From the NCBI GenBank assembly GCA_030430105.1, contig JAUIFW010000015.1:1-15900 (forward strand): 15,900 nucleotides of DNA. Reading direction: 5' to 3'. The stretch comes from a bacterium (GTDB taxonomy: Bacteria > Patescibacteria > Gracilibacteria > 1-14-2-50-48-13). A program made the position numbers and the translations under genes. Below are positions 7,186 through 14,574 of the stretch, one piece after another; within the stretch, counting starts at the first letter, position 1, and each line of letters begins with the position of its first letter. A model generated the notes under the pieces. That model was not told the DNA's origin. It worked only from the letters and a program-made list of their open reading frames with translations, and searched no databases.

Positions 7186-8748
7186 CTATTCTAGGGTTTC
7201 ATAGGTAAAGATCCTCCAAGTGAGCGAGAGGGTGTCCTCCTCGAGGAAGGCAAACTCTGTAAGGAGAAAGTTCTTGAGGGAGTTGAGCTTCCCCTCTACA
7301 CCGTTGCGATCTTCCACATCGAGGGAAATATCGAGCGTATACGTATCCTCCTCCTTACGAATTTCCACATGGCGAATCTGCATACTCCACACAGGGAAAT
7401 AGGTGGTATCATAGAGGTCTACAGCTTCATAAAGCTGGGCAAGTTCCTGCTCGAGCTCAGTAATATTGATTCTCGCCACGGGCTCACTCACCGTTAGGAA
7501 GCGGAGTGCGAGGGTGACATCTCGCTCGGATTTAAGTGCAATATCTGCCTCTATGGCTTGGGTATCTTCTTCCGTTACCAGGGTATGCTCTGGTATGAGA
7601 AGGGTTGCTTGGTAGGAAGCGGTGGTTTCGTTGAAGTCGAGGGTAATAGTATCAACTGCTGCCAAAGGAAGGTGTGTTGCAACCGCTTCGACAAAAATCC
7701 GCTCGAGAAGTTTACGTTCTTCTGTCACTAGTCGGCTTGCTACTACGTCGGGTGTATCCACGGTTACCTGAGGAAGTAGACGGAGGTCCAAGCTTACTTG
7801 AGTGTCAAGTGCTTCTGCAATAACCCGCTCGAGCTCCGCTTGCTGCTCGTAGGTAAGGCGAAACTCAGATGGGGCACGAAGCACCGTGGTCACTTGCCGA
7901 AAGGGCTCACCTCTAGTACCCATTAGTGGTGCAGATACCTCAATACGGTCGACTCGTAGTGAGGAGGAAAGGCTGGTGAGATAGGATTCTAGGCCAGTCT
8001 CCACCGCTTGGACCTCCACTTCTTGCTGTACGAGCCGGCCAAGGGAAAAGGCAAGCTGCACACCGAGGAGTATCAAGGTAAAAATAGTAACCCCGATACC
8101 GATTTTCAGTGGCGTTTCTGATGCTTCCTTTCGGTATCTACGGAATCCACTGAGGAAGAATATACCGATACTCGCAGCCAGGATGGAAGTGAGATTGGTA
8201 AGAAACAAGATACTACTTCCACTCGCAACACCGAGGTGCCACACGGAGATACCTATACCTACGATAACAAGAGGAGGTAGGAGAGAGGCTGCAATAGCGA
8301 CACCCGCCGCTGCAGTCGTCAGCTTATTGCGAACAATAATAATCGGAGCGGCAATACCCGTGGCTATAGCCACCAAAAAATCGAGGAAGGTTGGGTTGAT
8401 GCGGGTCCCAATTGCGCTATTGAGCTCGAAAATAGAGCGAAAGAACGCAAGGGAAAGGAGGGTAGAGATACCTATGGCAAGCACCAAACTTGCTCCAAGG
8501 AGCATGAGAGATCGTCCCCAAAGCTTCTTATCATTCCTCACGGTTCCAAGCGCGACACCAATAATCGGCCACAGAAGCGGTGAGAGAATCATGGAGCCAA
8601 TCACGATAGCAGAATTATCCAGCATAACCCCTAGGGTTGCAATAATCGTGGAGAGCACCAAAAGACTCCAATATTCCATGGAAGGGCGTGCCTCCTCAGT
8701 AATCATGTGGAGGACTTCACTATGCTGTGTAGAAAACAAATGAATCAT
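7186..8748 (-). CDS. DUF389-family integral membrane protein
   Basis: This 520-aa protein matches the DUF389 (uncharacterised hydrophobic domain) family. Its N-terminal half has about seven membrane segments, at roughly 24-43, 47-68, 75-101, 120-141, 145-168, 180-198 and 213-237. The signature DNSAIVIGSMILSPLLWPII (43-62) contains the conserved D-SA-VIG-M-PL-PI pattern, and SLLPPLV near 158-164 is a second conserved loop. The C-terminal half (about 245-520) is soluble, acidic, alpha/beta-like and Thr/Glu/Leu-rich. Function is unknown; a transport or stress role is only speculation. I chose the ATG at 8748 over the in-frame upstream ATG at 8793 because the best promoter (-10 at 8770-8765) lies between them and the upstream extension is not family-like. 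The leader would be only about 10 nt. Confidence 0.88.
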   Translation of the reverse strand: MIHLFSTQHSEVLHMITEEARPSMEYWSLLVLSTIIATLGVMLDNSAIVIGSMILSPLLWPIIGVALGTVRNDKKLWGRSLMLLGASLVLAIGISTLLSLAFFRSIFELNSAIGTRINPTFLDFLVAIATGIAAPIIIVRNKLTTAAAGVAIAASLLPPLVIVGIGISVWHLGVASGSSILFLTNLTSILAASIGIFFLSGFRRYRKEASETPLKIGIGVTIFTLILLGVQLAFSLGRLVQQEVEVQAVETGLESYLTSLSSSLRVDRIEVSAPLMGTRGEPFRQVTTVLRAPSEFRLTYEQQAELERVIAEALDTQVSLDLRLLPQVTVDTPDVVASRLVTEERKLLERIFVEAVATHLPLAAVDTITLDFNETTASYQATLLIPEHTLVTEEDTQAIEADIALKSERDVTLALRFLTVSEPVARINITELEQELAQLYEAVDLYDTTYFPVWSMQIRHVEIRKEEDTYTLDISLDVEDRNGVEGKLNSLKNFLLTEFAFLEEDTLSLTWRIFTYETLE

Positions 8749-8764
8749 AGGTCTGTATCTATAT

Positions 8765-8773
8765 AGTATAGCA
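8765..8773 (-). promoter_or_regulatory. Extended -10 promoter of the DUF389 gene
   Basis: Minus strand TGCTATACT (8773-8765) is an extended -10 element (TGn plus TATACT). No good -35 is seen at 16-18 bases, which extended -10 promoters tolerate. The predicted start near 8758 supports translation from 8748 with a very short leader. Confidence 0.5.
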
Positions 8774-8816
8774 TAAAATGGGCAAAAAATCACCTTTTCC
8801 GTACTAGTTAGGCCTG

Positions 8817-8822
8817 TATACT
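8817..8822 (+). promoter_or_regulatory. Possible -10 element for the SLH-protein gene
   Basis: TATACT at 8817-8822 lies 23 bases before the ATG at 8846, implying a leader of about 17 nt. No convincing -35 is seen upstream (CTTTTC at the 17-base spacing). It is divergent from the DUF389 promoter, the two -10 boxes being 46 bases apart. Confidence 0.4.
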
Positions 8823-8845
8823 AGCGATAGTTCCTGAACCCTTCC

Positions 8846-9580
8846 ATGAACCAGACCTTTCTCGACCGAATTTTCTACGCAAGCATAGTGATAGCGACCA
8901 CGTTGGTCTTTGGTATTGTCTGGTTGGTGCGAGAAGAAATCAAGGCCCCAGCGCCAGAAGCTCCTCCCATAGTGGAGAAAACAGTGGTATTTGAGGACGT
9001 GGCACCGGATCATCCCGCGAGCGAAGCCATTTATGACCTCTCTCGCCAGGGTATTCTTCAGGGGTACGCAGATCGCACCTTTAGGCCAGATGAGCAGGCA
9101 AATAGGGCAGAGAGCATCAAAATCCTCCTGCAAATCAATCCTTTTGAGCGGGGAGATGTATTTGAGCAATATGCCCGCTATCAAGAGGAGGAAAAATTGG
9201 AGCCAAAGGGGTATTTCATCTATCCTGATATCACGCCAGATAGCTGGTTTGCCCCATATTTGTTAAAAGCAGTGCGACTTGGCTTGGTAAGCGGTAATCC
9301 AAACGGTAATTTTGAGGCTGGTCGCCCCATTATGCTCTCAGAATTCCTAAAAATGCTCTTTGTGCTAGAGCGAGAACAGATTGCAAAGGATGATGAAAAG
9401 GAGCAGCCCTTTGATTCAGTGGAGCCGTTCATGTGGTATACCTCATATTTTGTGCGAGCAAAGGACATAGGCTTACTTCCGCTCGCAGAAGGAGAGCTCG
9501 TCAATCCCTCTGAGCAGCTTACTAGGGGGCGCATCGCACAGATTATTCATAGGTATTTTCAGCTCCGCACATCGCTGTAA
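8846..9580 (+). CDS. Membrane-anchored protein with three SLH-like repeats
   Basis: The 244-aa protein starts with a short positively charged end and one membrane segment (about residues 9-28), ending VREE, which would act as an uncleaved anchor. A Pro/Ala linker (33-45) leads to three S-layer-homology-like repeats at about 49-96, 126-174 and 189-238. Repeat 1 is clearest: FEDVAPDHPASEAI, GILQGYADRTFRPDEQANRAE. Repeat 2 has YPDITPDSWFAPYL and GLVSGNPNGNFEAGRPIMLSE. Repeat 3 is diverged (FDSVEPFMWYTSYF, GLLPLAEGELVNPSEQLTRG). SLH trimers usually bind pyruvylated cell-wall polymers; here the domain would face outside the membrane, and the ligand is unknown. It could tether membrane to the surface layer. 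The start follows a -10 box closely and has no Shine-Dalgarno. The HAD gene follows after 61 bases with no T-tract terminator between. Confidence 0.88.
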   Translation: MNQTFLDRIFYASIVIATTLVFGIVWLVREEIKAPAPEAPPIVEKTVVFEDVAPDHPASEAIYDLSRQGILQGYADRTFRPDEQANRAESIKILLQINPFERGDVFEQYARYQEEEKLEPKGYFIYPDITPDSWFAPYLLKAVRLGLVSGNPNGNFEAGRPIMLSEFLKMLFVLEREQIAKDDEKEQPFDSVEPFMWYTSYFVRAKDIGLLPLAEGELVNPSEQLTRGRIAQIIHRYFQLRTSL

Positions 9581-9600
9581 AATACTCTTGAACTAGAACA

Positions 9601-9622
9601 GGCCCCCGCCTAGGATAGGGCC
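9601..9622 (+). repeat. GGCCC/GGGCC inverted repeat upstream of the HAD gene
   Basis: GGCCC (9601-9605) and GGGCC (9618-9622) can form a 5-bp G/C stem with a 12-nt loop, ending 5 bases before the Shine-Dalgarno. An alternative CCTA/TAGG stem (9609-9612 with 9616-9619) excludes it. No T-tract follows, so it is not an intrinsic terminator; it could be a 5' structure affecting translation. Confidence 0.4.
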
Positions 9623-9627
9623 AAAGA

Positions 9628-9635
9628 AAAGGAGG
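9628..9635 (+). promoter_or_regulatory. Canonical Shine-Dalgarno of the HAD gene
   Basis: AAAGGAGG lies 6 bases before the ATG at 9642. It is the only full Shine-Dalgarno in the window and fixes the start. Confidence 0.85.
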
Positions 9636-9641
9636 ATTGCT

Positions 9642-10301
9642 ATGAAAAAACGCGTAGCTTTTGATATCGATAATGTGCTCTACAACGATATGGGGCCGTT
9701 TATCCCATGGTTTCAGGTCATGATAAGCGTGAGGCCGCTCTTCAGGCAGTACAAGGTCACCAGGGTGCTTCGATATGAAGATTGTCATAGATACCATTGG
9801 ACAGACACCTTTCCGGAGGTGCCAGAACCCCTGATTTGTGACCTATACAGCGAGTTTCTCTCAACCTATGAGTTCAAGAACATTCGCCCTATTCCAGGCG
9901 CAGTAAAAGCACTGACGCTGGTAGCAAAAAAACGCGATCCCTTTACGCTTACGGCGAGGGATGCAGATAAGTTTGATGTGAGAGCGAGAACACATGCAAT
10001 GCTTGATAGAGACTATACGAGGATCTTCTCAGAACAGCTGTTCTCTTGCGATTTTGGCAGGGAAACCAAGCTCGAAACCTGCTTGCGCAAAGGCGCTGTG
10101 CTCCTGGTGGATGATTCACCAGTCAATGCGGCGATAGCATCCCATCAAATACCCGTCATAATGCGAATAGAGCCTTGGACACGCGAAATCTTTGAACTTG
10201 ATGCAAAGATTGAAAATATCCTCATGTTTCAAGACTATAGCAAGCTGCCAGCCATGATTGACTGGGTGATAGATCGACTACCAATACACATAGCGGTGTA
10301 A
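9642..10301 (+). CDS. HAD-superfamily phosphatase, 5'(3')-nucleotidase-like
   Basis: The four HAD motifs are all present in this 219-aa protein. Motif I is FDIDNVLYND with nucleophile D8 and acid/base D10, motif II is TLTAR (102-106, Thr104), motif III is Lys143 in ETKLE, and motif IV is LLVDDS (154-159) with the two Asp for Mg. The cap region (about 15-85) and the IPGAVKALTLVAKK stretch just before motif II recall the 5'(3')-deoxyribonucleotidase family NT5C, also annotated as HAD hydrolases of unknown substrate. It should be a cytoplasmic Mg-dependent phosphomonoesterase; the substrate is not determined. It follows the SLH gene and may share its transcript, yet has a strong Shine-Dalgarno of its own, unlike every neighbour. 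A terminator follows. Confidence 0.82.
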   Translation: MKKRVAFDIDNVLYNDMGPFIPWFQVMISVRPLFRQYKVTRVLRYEDCHRYHWTDTFPEVPEPLICDLYSEFLSTYEFKNIRPIPGAVKALTLVAKKRDPFTLTARDADKFDVRARTHAMLDRDYTRIFSEQLFSCDFGRETKLETCLRKGAVLLVDDSPVNAAIASHQIPVIMRIEPWTREIFELDAKIENILMFQDYSKLPAMIDWVIDRLPIHIAV

Positions 10302-10306
10302 ACCGT

Positions 10307-10332
10307 AAAATGCCCTACACAAGGGCTTTTTT
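10307..10332 (+). terminator. Intrinsic terminator after the HAD gene
   Basis: GCCC (10312-10315) pairs with GGGC (10323-10326) around a 7-nt loop, followed by six T (10327-10332). The AAAA at 10307-10310 can pair with part of the T-tract. It begins 6 bases after the stop codon. Confidence 0.75.
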
Positions 10333-10380
10333 CTTATGTGATAATAGAGCTAGACACTGACAAGAAATGTGGTGAAAGTA

Positions 10381-10411
10381 TTGACTTTTCTTAAAATGGT
10401 AGTAGTATACA
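10381..10411 (+). promoter_or_regulatory. Possible promoter of the 108-aa/1210-aa gene pair
   Basis: TTGACT (10381-10386, 5 of 6 for -35) is followed by TATACA (10406-10411) after a long 19-base spacer. The start would be near 10418, about 17 nt before the ATG at 10435. The site lies just after a terminator, where a new promoter is needed. Confidence 0.45.
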
Positions 10412-10434
10412 GCATACTCAATAACAAAGAGTCT

Positions 10435-10761
10435 ATGTCACAAAACAACGCAATGCCTTCCGACCAGGAAGCATTGGAGCTATTTGTCAAAAGTATGGTG
10501 CTAGAGCGAGGTATTCTAGCCGAGCGAGGGCCTGAGGTTGCCGCAAAGGAAGAAGAGCTGGTACTAGCGGCGCTAGAGCGGTCAATCAAACAACACCTAT
10601 GGGAGCAGCTAAGCCCAGAGGATCAAGAGGCCTTTCAAGCGTTGCTTGAAGCAGGTGATACAGCAAAGAGTAGTCGATTCCTAGGAGAGAAGCTCTCTCC
10701 CATCGAGGATCACATAAAGGAAGCCATGCTCACCTTTAGAACAGAATATCTTAGCGAGTAG
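10435..10761 (+). CDS. Small helical protein, DUF5663-like (108 aa)
   Basis: The protein is all-helical, acidic and without a membrane segment. Its pattern, ELFVKSMVLERGI near the start, a Glu-rich helix ending in a conserved-looking LSPEDQEAFQALLEAGD, then an IEDHIKEAMLTFRTEYL tail, resembles small DUF5663-type proteins that I recall as common in Patescibacteria. This is recollection of pattern, not a search. The frame is open further upstream to a GTG at 10369, but the likely promoter falls inside that extension, so the ATG at 10435 is chosen. It precedes the 1210-aa gene by 32 bases without a terminator, suggesting co-transcription. Function is unknown. Confidence 0.72.
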   Translation: MSQNNAMPSDQEALELFVKSMVLERGILAERGPEVAAKEEELVLAALERSIKQHLWEQLSPEDQEAFQALLEAGDTAKSSRFLGEKLSPIEDHIKEAMLTFRTEYLSE

Positions 10762-10786
10762 GAACTCGCACCTTTGTACCTTACAA
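10754..10786 (+). repeat. Two small intercistronic hairpins
   Basis: GCGAGT (10754-10759) pairs perfectly with ACTCGC (10764-10769) around AGGA, spanning the stop codon of the 108-aa gene. A second hairpin, TTGTA (10774-10778) with TACAA (10782-10786), follows. Together they fill most of the gap before the 1210-aa gene. No T-tract is present, so termination is unlikely. Confidence 0.4.
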
Positions 10787-10793
10787 GATATAC

Positions 10794-13700
10794 ATGTTTG
10801 GATTTAACAGACAGAAAGCAAGAAAGTGCATGAACCCGGATATTCCGGCAGGAGACAGGCTTGCTACGGATAGACCTGCAGCTACGGCAGCAGGAAATAC
10901 CATTCGCGTTTCTTTCATAGATCTTTCGCAGAATGTACGAGACAACGCGGTAGACGGAGCAGATCAGCATCTTCTCGAAAGAAACCGTATGCAGCGCTAC
11001 ACAGGAATAGGAGGACTATTTCGAAGGGCTTGGAACAAGCTTTCAGGAGAGGTAGTGCGGCAGACAGAGATTCATGAGCGTATGGATACGATTCGACGAA
11101 CCAGAAATCTCTTTGCAGGGCAAGGACATCTTGGTGCAAACGTGAACCAGATGCAGGCGGATATGAGCGATGCGGTGGTAGAGCGATTTGAGCACGGAGG
11201 ACGAGAGGCGCTTTCTACCAATCTTGGAGAGCATTATGACGTACTCGGAGTGACAACTCCTGGTATGACTATGCCAGAGAGAACGCTAGTCAATCGTATA
11301 CAGCAGCTCTTCGAGCAGTACGAGCAGAACACAAGTATGACGCAGGACGCACTAGAAACGGCGGCGAGGAATCATCTTCGTACGTATATTCGTGATGCAG
11401 GAGCAGATGCTCGTATGACGGAGGCGGAGATTATGGCTACCAACTTAGTTGCGCAGGCCAACGCCTACAGAGCAAACCCTACAGCTACGCTAGAGATCGG
11501 AATTGGAGCGGCTCGTGTAGGTGTTCGAACGGACGCAAAGCACAGCTTTATCGATAGAACCGTAGATGCGGTAGTGGAAAATAGCTTCATCGGAGGATGG
11601 ATTGAGCCAGGTGCAGCAGTAGCTGCAACAGCTGCCATTGCTACGGGAGCCTATTATGCAGGGCAGGTAGCTGCAAGAAGTGCAGCGTATGCAACGCTTG
11701 GACTTGTAGGAGGTGCTGCTGCAGGAGGAGCAATCCTAGGAGCAACGGAGGGAAGAAAGATTGAAAATGATCTTCGAACACATAGCCGCGATATGGCAGC
11801 CAATGCAGGAGACTTCAATACGGTACGTCAACAGATGGCCGCAAATGGAGGTGTGCAAAATCGAGGATATGTAGGTTTCGGTATCAATACCACGGCGGGT
11901 GGTGAGCTTGAGTATGTGTTTGCTCCAGACGCGCAGCAGCGAAGACATCAGCTTGAGGAATATAGGCAGACAACCATTCATGTGGAGCATCTTATCAGTC
12001 AGCTGAGCGCAGCTGCCACTGCGGTGCAGACTGCTAGACTCGGTGGAAACCTAGCGCAGATGAACACTGCATATACCAATGCAATGGATTGTTATGCGAC
12101 ATGTTTAGCGATGGACCGGTTCTCAGACCATCACAGCATCGACTTGATTGGATATACCCATGGAAGTCGTGTGGAGATCGAGCGAAGAGACTTTAGAAGA
12201 GGGCTAACTGAGCTCAGAGAAGAGCTAGGGCAGCTACATACTGCGGCAAATCCAGCAGCTGTACCACCTTTTGCACAGACACTTCAGGCTGCGATCGACA
12301 CGGAGCATAGAGCGCTCAATACGATAGCTCAGAATGGTGATATTCATCAGCGAGAACAAGAGTTCGCCGCATACAAGAGACGTCGAATTCTCCGTGTAGG
12401 CTTCTATGGTGCGCTAATCGGTACAACCGTTGGAACCGCTTCGTACTACGCTACGCAGGCGATCGGAGACCTCCTTGGGCATGGTGTAATGACAACCCCA
12501 AGCACAGGAACGTCGCATACTGGAGCCAATGTTGTAACAGACGCGGCTCATCCAAATGGACACACCGTATCGCAGCTTCCACATCTTCAGAATAGTGGGA
12601 ACGTCCCATCTCAGATCAAGGGACTCAATGGCTCAAGCTTGGTACTTGATCAAAGCACCAATACCTACAATGTCGTACAAAATGGCAATGTGCTAGCGAA
12701 CGGCGTGCGCTTGGATAGCAATGGAGCACTCACGCAGGCATCACGAGATGCTCTTGAGAAGCAAGGATTTAATTTCTTTGATCATGCAGAGGCTGTAGCG
12801 AGTACAAAGACTGTTTCTACGCGCATGTCCGCAAGTGACTTCCTCGACAAGATGAACGCACAGACAGTGGTTCGAGGGCATATGCACAACAACACGCCAA
12901 TCTTTGATCACAATGAGCTCAACCTCTATTGGGGTAATAACGGTACGGGAATCAGAGGAAACAGTTATATCTATGAGTTTGATCCACAGACCGTATCATG
13001 GGCAGGAAGTGATGTTGTAGACCCACGAGTTGCGGCTGCCAATGGAGATATTCGCCTACATCTAAGCCTCTCTGAAGGAACGCAGGGTCGAGTAATCGAA
13101 GTTCCTTTCAAGGTAGTAAACGGGCGTATTGAGGCGGAGATCCCAATGGATTCAGATATTGGTCGAGCATTCTTCCGAGAGGTAAATGGTCGAGCCGAGT
13201 TTATCGGACGTTTCGCTGAAGTGGCTGAGGTACATCCACAGGGTGGGTACACCTACACCAAGGTACTCGCTACCGATGAGGGACTTGGACGAGATATGGT
13301 AGGAGGAACAGTTACAGAGACGGTGTACAACGGTACCAACCATACGGTAATGCAGGCGCCACTTGTACAAGAGGTGGATCCTGCGGGACTCTTTGTTCCA
13401 CTAGCATTCTCGGGACGCTCTCCTTTGGAGGCACGTGCAATCCAGCACCCACAGACTGCGCAGCAAGGGAATCAGCCAACACCTCCGTCTGGAGGTAATG
13501 GCGGAGGAGGCGGAGGAAATACATTCTCCTTCTCAAGTATGCCAGGAGGTCCAGTGCCAACCGCGCCAACTAACTTTACATTTTGGCCAAACGGAGCAGG
13601 AAATCCACCACATGTAGGAGGGGGTGCAGCAGGTGGAAGTACATCACCAACACCACCTATCCCACCAAGCAATAGTGGTGCAGCAGTAGCAATCCCAGCA

Positions 13701-14426
13701 GCAATCGCAACAGCACATACAAGTAATGGAGGGACGACTCCTCCACCGCCACCAAGTGGAAGTGGACCCGTGGGAGTACTCAACTTCCATCAAGCAGTTG
13801 CAGCGAAGAAAAGGAAGAAAGGAGGAGCTACTCCTCCCCCACCACCAAGTGGAGGGGGAACGCAGGTTGCTACAGCAAGCGCAGCAGCTACGCAGCCGGT
13901 AGGTGTACCTCTAGGGGTAAGCCTGATGCAGCCTGCGGCAGCGGTTGCAGCTCAGCAGTCCTACGCAGTTCCAGCAACAACGCTAGTTCCATCGGCTGCA
14001 AAGACAAAGGTAGCTGTACATAATGCAAGAGTAGATCACCTGATCGATCTCATAACAGCAGAGACAGCGGTATTACAGGCAGACGGGACTTATGTGAACA
14101 AGTTTGTCGAAGAAGTAGAAGCCATCATTGACGGGTACAACAAAAGTTACAAGTCTGTGATGGATCGTCTAGATAATCAACTGAAGGTACTTATAGACGA
14201 CGCTGAGTACGTAAAGAAGTCGATCAATAGTACGGGTGTACGGAAGCGAGCGAGTGCAGAGAAAAGACTCGTAAAGGGCTACAAGACCTACTACTACATG
14301 AAGGCTGTTGAGGAGTACTATGCGAATAACCCAGGGAAGGTACAAGACGGACGGCTTGCAAGTCTGATCAAGGACATAAGCGAGCAGCGAAAGATACTAG
14401 ACGAGGCAAAATATGCTGCAGTCTAA
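10794..14426 (+). CDS. Giant membrane-associated protein of unknown function (1210 aa)
   Basis: I do not recognise a named family. Visible layout: a basic N-terminus without signal peptide; a helical region to about 265; a hydrophobic Ala/Gly-rich hairpin (about 273-316, two candidate membrane helices) ending GATE; a helical, coiled-coil-like region (about 320-525); another hydrophobic segment (about 530-558); a beta-like region (about 565-880) with many short strands and Gly/Asn turns; a Pro/Gly/Ala-rich linker (about 882-1060) containing two TPPPPPSG units and a basic KKRKK patch; and a charged helical C-terminal domain (about 1075-1209). The pattern suggests an inner-membrane protein with a large domain and a flexible tether, perhaps surface or envelope-related. 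Residues 243-324 align with part of the next gene's product. No Shine-Dalgarno precedes the ATG; an internal ATG at 10830 is an alternative. A terminator follows directly. Confidence 0.88.
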   Translation: MFGFNRQKARKCMNPDIPAGDRLATDRPAATAAGNTIRVSFIDLSQNVRDNAVDGADQHLLERNRMQRYTGIGGLFRRAWNKLSGEVVRQTEIHERMDTIRRTRNLFAGQGHLGANVNQMQADMSDAVVERFEHGGREALSTNLGEHYDVLGVTTPGMTMPERTLVNRIQQLFEQYEQNTSMTQDALETAARNHLRTYIRDAGADARMTEAEIMATNLVAQANAYRANPTATLEIGIGAARVGVRTDAKHSFIDRTVDAVVENSFIGGWIEPGAAVAATAAIATGAYYAGQVAARSAAYATLGLVGGAAAGGAILGATEGRKIENDLRTHSRDMAANAGDFNTVRQQMAANGGVQNRGYVGFGINTTAGGELEYVFAPDAQQRRHQLEEYRQTTIHVEHLISQLSAAATAVQTARLGGNLAQMNTAYTNAMDCYATCLAMDRFSDHHSIDLIGYTHGSRVEIERRDFRRGLTELREELGQLHTAANPAAVPPFAQTLQAAIDTEHRALNTIAQNGDIHQREQEFAAYKRRRILRVGFYGALIGTTVGTASYYATQAIGDLLGHGVMTTPSTGTSHTGANVVTDAAHPNGHTVSQLPHLQNSGNVPSQIKGLNGSSLVLDQSTNTYNVVQNGNVLANGVRLDSNGALTQASRDALEKQGFNFFDHAEAVASTKTVSTRMSASDFLDKMNAQTVVRGHMHNNTPIFDHNELNLYWGNNGTGIRGNSYIYEFDPQTVSWAGSDVVDPRVAAANGDIRLHLSLSEGTQGRVIEVPFKVVNGRIEAEIPMDSDIGRAFFREVNGRAEFIGRFAEVAEVHPQGGYTYTKVLATDEGLGRDMVGGTVTETVYNGTNHTVMQAPLVQEVDPAGLFVPLAFSGRSPLEARAIQHPQTAQQGNQPTPPSGGNGGGGGGNTFSFSSMPGGPVPTAPTNFTFWPNGAGNPPHVGGGAAGGSTSPTPPIPPSNSGAAVAIPAAIATAHTSNGGTTPPPPPSGSGPVGVLNFHQAVAAKKRKKGGATPPPPPSGGGTQVATASAAATQPVGVPLGVSLMQPAAAVAAQQSYAVPATTLVPSAAKTKVAVHNARVDHLIDLITAETAVLQADGTYVNKFVEEVEAIIDGYNKSYKSVMDRLDNQLKVLIDDAEYVKKSINSTGVRKRASAEKRLVKGYKTYYYMKAVEEYYANNPGKVQDGRLASLIKDISEQRKILDEAKYAAV
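13728..13859 (+). repeat. Two proline-rich coding repeats
   Basis: Segments 13728-13766 and 13821-13859 encode near-identical 13-residue units, GG(T/A)TPPPPPSG(S/G)G, with silent differences in the Pro codons. They flank a 54-base stretch ending in KKRKK. A shorter TPPSGG and a TPPIPPSNSG lie just upstream in the same linker. Confidence 0.75.
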
Positions 14427-14434
14427 GAGCTAAG

Positions 14435-14461
14435 AAAAAGGCAGGAATTCCTGCCTTTTTT
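14435..14461 (+). terminator. Perfect palindromic intrinsic terminator
   Basis: GGCAGGAA (14440-14447) and TTCCTGCC (14448-14455) form a perfect 16-base palindrome flanked by A5 (14435-14439) and T6 (14456-14461). Symmetry means it could also stop transcripts from the other strand. It starts 8 bases after the 1210-aa stop codon. Confidence 0.92.
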
Positions 14462-14498
14462 CTATGGATTGCGTTAGCTTGCTAGGGATGCACAAATA

Positions 14499-14526
14499 TT
14501 GACAAGTTTTAGAGAAAGCAGATACT
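14499..14526 (+). promoter_or_regulatory. Promoter of the right-edge membrane protein gene
   Basis: A perfect -35 TTGACA (14499-14504) is followed after 16 bases by GATACT (14521-14526), a 4-of-6 match to -10. The start would be near 14533, giving a leader of about 42 nt, longer than elsewhere in the window. Confidence 0.5.
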
Positions 14527-14535
14527 GCTTGCACC

Positions 14536-14555
14536 TGGAAGAGCTCATTCTTCCA
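14536..14555 (+). repeat. Hairpin in the 5' leader of the last gene
   Basis: TGGAAGA (14536-14542) pairs with TCTTCCA (14549-14555) around the loop GCTCAT, at or close to the predicted 5' end of the transcript. It ends 19 bases before the ATG and has no T-tract. It could protect the 5' end or gate translation; neither is shown. Confidence 0.5.
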
Positions 14556-14574
14556 AGCATTTTTCCAAGGAATC

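Noticed and set aside
8183..8743. 186-codon open frame on the plus strand opposite the DUF389 gene
   Set aside because: The minus strand encodes a clear DUF389 membrane domain there; the plus frame has no family features.
8749..8793. Upstream ATG extension of the DUF389 protein (15 extra residues)
   Set aside because: The extended -10 element lies within this stretch, so a transcript starting near 8758 cannot include it.
9601..9622. Intrinsic terminator between the SLH and HAD genes
   Set aside because: The stem is short with a 12-nt loop and is followed by AAAGAAAAGG rather than a T-tract.
10369..10434. GTG start for the 108-aa gene (22 extra residues)
   Set aside because: The TTGACT/TATACA promoter lies inside the extension, and the ATG at 10435 gives the family-like start.
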